Shown here piece after piece: positions 60,537 through 64,000 of a stretch of DNA of 64,000 nucleotides (the stretch's first letter is position 1; the number at the start of each line of letters is the position of its first letter). The stretch lies in contig NZ_JAPEOZ010000001.1 in the NCBI RefSeq assembly GCF_026340655.1, positions 620,001 to 684,000 of the forward strand, given 5' to 3'. The notes under the pieces were generated by a model. The model did not search any database and had not been told where the DNA came from. It saw nothing but the letters and a program-made list of their open reading frames with translations. This stretch comes from Streptomyces sp. NBC_01275. GTDB lineage: Bacteria > Actinomycetota > Actinomycetes > Streptomycetales > Streptomycetaceae. Made by a program: the position numbers and the translations under genes.

Positions 60537-60947
60537 TCAGAGGTCTGTCAGCGGAGCTCCGGGATGCCGGGCGTCCACGGTGAGGTGCTCGCCGACCCGG
60601 TTGACGAGCAGGGCCATCTCGTAGGCGATCTGGCCCATGTCGGCCTCCGCAGCGCTGAGCACGCACAGACAGCTGCCGGCGCCGGCCGCGGTGACGAACA
60701 GCACCGCGTCGTCGAACTCGACCATCGTCTGGCGCACCCCGCCCGCGCCGAAGTGGCGGCCGGATCCCTTGGCCAGGCTGTGCAGTCCCGACGAGACGGC
60801 GGCGAGGTGCTCGGCGTCCTCCTGACGCAGTCCGGTGCTCGCGCCCGCCACCAGCCCGTCGTTGGACAGGACCAGTGCGTGCCGCACATGCTCGACGCGC
60901 TCCGTAAGATCGTCCAGCAGCCAGCCCAGCCCCTGCTTCTGCGCCAT
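60537..60947 (-). CDS. Extra roadblock/LC7 protein (CvnB-like)
   Basis: A 136-residue roadblock-fold protein, about 60% alike by eye to CvnB at 62590-63027 (LGWLLDDLTERVEHVRHALVLSNDGLVAGASTGLRQEDAEHLAAVSSGLHSLAKGSGRHFGAGGVRQTMVEFDDAVLFVTAAG). Roadblock proteins assist small GTPases. It is downstream of cvnD on the same strand but separated by a PPOX gene on the other strand, suggesting a paralogue that may act with CvnD. ATG 60947. Confidence 0.9.
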   Translation of the reverse strand: MAQKQGLGWLLDDLTERVEHVRHALVLSNDGLVAGASTGLRQEDAEHLAAVSSGLHSLAKGSGRHFGAGGVRQTMVEFDDAVLFVTAAGAGSCLCVLSAAEADMGQIAYEMALLVNRVGEHLTVDARHPGAPLTDL

Positions 60948-61054
60948 CTTCCGTCTCCCCGCGTGACGTTCCCCGTGTGGTGTCTCCGCCTGCCCGGCGG
61001 ATCCGCCCGCCAGCCTTCCCCAGGACCGGGCGCGCGAGCAAGGAGGATGAGGGC

Positions 61055-61483
61055 ATGGCGCAGAAGATGACCGACGAGGAATGGCGGGCGTTCGTCTCGG
61101 ACGGCACCCGCACCGGCAAACTGTCGACCGTGCGGGCCGACGGAAGTCCGCATGTGGCACCGGTCTGGTTCCTGCTCGACGGGGACGAGATCGTGTTCAA
61201 CACGGGCAAGGAGACGGTGAAGGGACGCAACCTGGCACGGGACGGCCGGGTCGCCCTGTGTGTGGACGACGACCGGCCGCCGTTCGACTACGTGGTGCTG
61301 CAGGGCCGCGCCCTGATCTCGGAGGATCTCGACGAGGTCCGGCACTGGGCGGGTCGCATCGGCGCCCGGTACATGGGTGAGGAGCGCGCCGCGGAGTTCG
61401 GCGCCCGCAACGGGGTGCCGGGCGAACTGCTCGTCCGCGTCACGGTCGAGAAGGTTCTGGCGCAGAAGGCCATCGCGGGCTGA
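61055..61483 (+). CDS. PPOX-class F420-dependent oxidoreductase family protein
   Basis: A 142-residue split beta-barrel protein of the PPOX family. RTGKLSTVRADGSPHVAPVWFLLDGDEIVFNTGKETVKGRNLARDGRVALCVDD is characteristic of F420-binding members. AGGAGG precedes ATG 61055. It probably uses F420 or FMN; substrate unknown. It sits between two minus-strand conservon-type genes. Confidence 0.92.
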   Translation: MAQKMTDEEWRAFVSDGTRTGKLSTVRADGSPHVAPVWFLLDGDEIVFNTGKETVKGRNLARDGRVALCVDDDRPPFDYVVLQGRALISEDLDEVRHWAGRIGARYMGEERAAEFGARNGVPGELLVRVTVEKVLAQKAIAG

Positions 61484-61502
61484 CGCGGACCGGCACGGCG
61501 GG

Positions 61503-62108
61503 TCAGCTCACGGAGTCGAGGAGTCGGGCGGTGTGCATCCGCCCGGCGTATTCGACGAGCCGGATCAGCACCTCCTTGCCCGAGTCGCGGTCTCGGGCGT
61601 CGCACAGGACGACGGGAGTGCCCCCGTCGAGGTCGAGGGCGCGCGAGACGTCGGGGACGCCGTATGCCCGTGCGCCCGTGAAGCAGTTGACGGCCACCAC
61701 GAACGGGATGTGCCGGTGCTCGAAGTAGTCGACCGCCGGAAAGCAGTCCTCCAGTCGTCGGGTGTCGGCCAGCACCACCGCGCCCAGCGCGCCCTGCGAC
61801 AGCTCGTCCCACAGGAACCAGAAGCGGTCCTGGCCCGGAGTGCCGAACAGGTAGAGGGAGAGCCCGGAACGGATGGTGATCCGGCCGAAGTCCATGGCGA
61901 CGGTCGTCGTGACCTTCTGGTCGACGCCGTCGGTGTCGTCCACCAACTGGCCTGCCTCGCTCAGCAGTTCCTCGGTGCGTAGCGGCTTGATCTCGCTGAC
62001 CGCGCCGACCAGCGTGGTCTTGCCCACGCCGAACCCGCCGGCGACCAGAATCTTCAACGCCAGGGGGGCCGTCTCGGCGCCCGGGCCGTCGGAGTGCTCG
62101 GAGACCAT
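61503..62108 (-). CDS. cvnD: Conservon ATP/GTP-binding protein CvnD
   Basis: A 201-residue small GTPase-like protein: P-loop AGGFGVGKTTLVGAVSEI, G2 region with VTTTVAMDFGRI, G3 GTPGQDRFWFLWDEL and VVAVNCFTGARAYG as G4. CvnD is the switch of the conservon, activated through CvnA/B/C. Last gene of cvnA-B-C-D. ATG 62108. Confidence 0.96.
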   Translation of the reverse strand: MVSEHSDGPGAETAPLALKILVAGGFGVGKTTLVGAVSEIKPLRTEELLSEAGQLVDDTDGVDQKVTTTVAMDFGRITIRSGLSLYLFGTPGQDRFWFLWDELSQGALGAVVLADTRRLEDCFPAVDYFEHRHIPFVVAVNCFTGARAYGVPDVSRALDLDGGTPVVLCDARDRDSGKEVLIRLVEYAGRMHTARLLDSVS

Positions 62109-62156
62109 GGATCACTTCTCTCGGGAGTACGCGTTCGGGTGGGTCTGAACGTTCAT

Positions 62157-62567
62157 CTACAAAGCCCGCAGCCCTTCGATCACTTCGCGCAGAATCCGTT
62201 CGTCGGGCAGCTGAGCGGGCGGAACCGGGAGGCTGACGGTGACGCAGCCGAGCTCCAGCAGGTCGCCGAGGAGCACCCTGACCACGCCTACGGGGAGGTC
62301 CGCGCCCGCCGCGAGTTCGGCGACGGACTGGGTCTCCGTGCGGCACAGGTCGATCAGGGTGCGGTGCTCCGGACCGAGCACCATGCCGTCGGTGCCGGGC
62401 GCGCCCGGATCCAGGGTGACCAGGGTGATCAGGTCGAAGCGGACTCCGGTGGGGCCCGACCTGGTGCGTCCGCCCGTCATGGCGTACGGGCGGACCAGGG
62501 GCCCGGCCTCGCTGTCGTACCACTGGCTGCCCGGCTCGTGCGGGGCGCCGGTCGTGTCCTCGGTCAT
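62157..62567 (-). CDS. cvnC: Conservon DUF742 protein CvnC
   Basis: A 136-residue DUF742 protein, third member of the conservon: SEAGPLVRPYAMTGGRTRS, then EHRTLIDLCRTETQSVAELAAGADLPVGVVRVLLGDLLELGCVTV, a winged-helix-like region. It lies 48 bases before cvnD and 22 after cvnB. Its biochemical role is not well established. Confidence 0.95.
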   Translation of the reverse strand: MTEDTTGAPHEPGSQWYDSEAGPLVRPYAMTGGRTRSGPTGVRFDLITLVTLDPGAPGTDGMVLGPEHRTLIDLCRTETQSVAELAAGADLPVGVVRVLLGDLLELGCVTVSLPVPPAQLPDERILREVIEGLRAL

Positions 62568-62589
62568 CGGTGCCGGTCGCTCTCTCGTC

Positions 62590-63027
62590 TCATCCGGCGG
62601 TGGGCGGCCGCGCGGCGAGGCGTGCCGGTGTGTAGAGGTGCTCGCCGACCCGCTTGACCAGCCGTGCCATCTCGTAGGCGACCAGGCCGATGTCGGCGGT
62701 CACGGCGGTGAGGAGGGCGAGGCAGGAGCCGTCGCCGGCGGCGGCCACGAACAGGAAGCCGTCGTCCATCTCCACCATGGTCTGGCGCACGCCGCCGGCG
62801 CCGAAGTGCCGGCCCGCGCCCTTGGCCAGGCTGTGGAAGCCGGAGGCCACGGCCGCGAGGTGCTCGGCGTCCTCACGGCCGAGGTCCGTCGAGGAGCCGA
62901 CGGCGAGTCCGTCGTTGGACAGCACCACGGCGTGCCGTACCTCGCTCACGCGCATCACCAGGTCGTCCAGCAGCCAGTCGAGTTCGCCGGACGGCTGGGC
63001 CGACCTCGTGCTCGGGTCGTGGATCAT
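62590..63027 (-). CDS. cvnB: Conservon roadblock protein CvnB
   Basis: A 145-residue roadblock/LC7 protein (LDWLLDDLVMRVSEVRHAVVLSNDGLAVGSSTDLGREDAEHLAAVASGFHSLAKGAGRHFGAGGVRQTMVEMDDGFLFVAAAGDGS). The start overlaps the cvnA stop (ATGA at 63024-63027). In the conservon it is thought to bridge the sensor kinase-like CvnA and GTPase CvnD. Confidence 0.96.
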   Translation of the reverse strand: MIHDPSTRSAQPSGELDWLLDDLVMRVSEVRHAVVLSNDGLAVGSSTDLGREDAEHLAAVASGFHSLAKGAGRHFGAGGVRQTMVEMDDGFLFVAAAGDGSCLALLTAVTADIGLVAYEMARLVKRVGEHLYTPARLAARPPTAG

Positions 63028-64000
63028 GCGGGGTCTCCTTCGCTGCTGTCGCTGCCCGGTGCGGCGTCCGGGGTGACGTCGCGGCCGGGTTGCCTGCCGC
63101 CGCCTCGTGCCCAGCCGTCCCGGTACGCGGCCATGCGGTCCCGTACGAGTTCGGGGGTACGCCCTGTGTCGTCGCGCGGCTCGGACGCCTGGACCGGTTC
63201 CTCGGGGAAGGGCCGACGCAACTGGGGGGCGAGGTTCGCCTGCCGCACCCGGCGCGGGAGGTCGTCCGATCCGTCGGAGTCGTCCGGGGGGCGATGCAGA
63301 CGCAAGGCGGTGACTCCGGGTGGCGGGGTGGCGGCGGCCGCCGGTTCGGCGACGGCCCGTACGGGGGCGATCAGCGCCGGCCGCTCCGCGGACGCGGGGA
63401 CGGCCTCCTGCCGACGGTCGGCGGCGGGCACGCGCGCGTAGTGGCGTTCCTCGGGCCGGTGGGCCGCTGACGCCACCTCTCGGGCGGAGCGTTCCGGCTT
63501 GCCGTTGTGCAGCAGGGCCGTCGGCAGCAGGACGACCGCGGTCGTGCCGCCGTAGGGCGAGGTCCGCAGGTGCACCTTGACGCCGTGCCGGGCGGCGAGC
63601 CTGCTGACCACGAACAGGCCGAGCCGGTCGCTGTCGAACAGGTCGAGCGCCTCCGACTGAGCGATGCGCCGGTTGGCTTCGGTGAGGGTCTCCTTGCCCA
63701 TGCCCAGGCCCCGGTCCTCGACCTCTACGGCGTAGCCGTTGCCGACCGGTTCACCGGTGATGCGCACGCGCGTGTGCGGGGGCGAGAACTGGGCGGCGTT
63801 CTCGACGAGTTCGGCGAGCAGGTGGGTGAGGTCGGCGACGGCCGCGCCGCCGACGGACGCCTCGGGGAGTTGCCGTACCTCCACGCGCGCGTAGTCCTCG
63901 ACTTCGGACACGGCGGCGCGGACCACGTTGGTCAGGGACACCGGCATGCGCCAGGCCCGGCCGGGGGCCGCTCCGGAGAGGATGATCAGGCTCTCGGCGT
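63024..64000 (-). CDS. cvnA: Conservon sensor kinase-like protein CvnA, N-terminal part outside window
   Basis: C-terminal about 325 residues of CvnA; the frame is open to the window end (ESLIILSGAAPGRAWR then MPVSLTNVV). The ATPase domain is seen as LAELVENAAQFSPPHTRVRI, VEDRGLGM and DRLGLFVVSRLAARHGVKVHLRTSPYGGTTAVVLLP, as in histidine kinases. The C-terminal half is a disordered Pro/Ala/Arg-rich tail. The membrane-sensor part lies beyond base 64000. Its stop overlaps cvnB. Confidence 0.95.
   Translation of the reverse strand, partial: AESLIILSGAAPGRAWRMPVSLTNVVRAAVSEVEDYARVEVRQLPEASVGGAAVADLTHLLAELVENAAQFSPPHTRVRITGEPVGNGYAVEVEDRGLGMGKETLTEANRRIAQSEALDLFDSDRLGLFVVSRLAARHGVKVHLRTSPYGGTTAVVLLPTALLHNGKPERSAREVASAAHRPEERHYARVPAADRRQEAVPASAERPALIAPVRAVAEPAAAATPPPGVTALRLHRPPDDSDGSDDLPRRVRQANLAPQLRRPFPEEPVQASEPRDDTGRTPELVRDRMAAYRDGWARGGGRQPGRDVTPDAAPGSDSSEGDPA

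Overview
High GC content (about 70%+), strong third-position GC bias, a whiE-type spore pigment cluster, a cvn conservon and many GTG starts behind GGAGG-like sites all point to a Streptomyces chromosome. No tRNA, rRNA, CRISPR array, phage or insertion sequence was recognised. Most of the window looks like chromosomal backbone with accessory insertions.

Layout. (a) 1-9.7 kb: type II polyketide spore-pigment locus. An O-methyltransferase (cut by the window start) converges on a minus-strand operon encoding SchA/CurD protein, cupin, KS-alpha, KS-beta, ACP, aromatase and TcmI-like cyclase, with ATGA overlaps at several junctions. A class F sortase and a probable sortase substrate sit between this operon and the FAD hydroxylase. 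(b) 9.8-13.7 kb: a CUT2-type sugar ABC transporter. (c) 13.8-21.9 kb: a multidomain PP2C/SpoIIE phosphatase, a cyclase-family hydrolase, a DEAD-box helicase, a cold-shock protein with a structured leader, and a PknB-like kinase. (d) 22-28.9 kb: a carbohydrate locus (two CUT1 permeases, a binding protein, LacI regulator, DUF2264 protein) with a promoter and a LacI-type palindrome that can be read directly. (e) 29-37.3 kb: a loosely packed accessory stretch with a lipoprotein, gene debris, an atypical LuxR regulator beside a membrane protein, small orphan genes, a methyltransferase, an acetyltransferase, a GlmM-like mutase with a HAD-phosphatase remnant, and a YjbQ protein. (f) 37.4-41.7 kb: a sulfonate uptake operon behind a cysteine-containing, apparently leaderless leader peptide. 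(g) 41.7-49.4 kb: MltG-like transglycosylase, ABC exporter divergent from MarR, DctA, PNGase A-like protein and L,D-transpeptidase-like lipoprotein. (h) 49.6-54.2 kb: a two-gene heterodimeric ABC exporter followed by a GC-rich repeat block. (i) 54.2-64 kb: backbone genes (DUF5709, L31 type B, DUF457 membrane protein, DUF3516 helicase, TesB, DUF6397, PPOX) and a cvnABCD conservon with an extra roadblock protein; cvnA runs off the window end.

Recurrent themes: sporulation and cell-surface functions (pigment, sortase, transpeptidase, transglycosylase, conservon), several carbon or sulfur uptake systems with local regulators, and an unusual abundance of short tandem repeats with units of 6, 9, 15, 17, 18 or 21 bp, many of them in frame inside genes.
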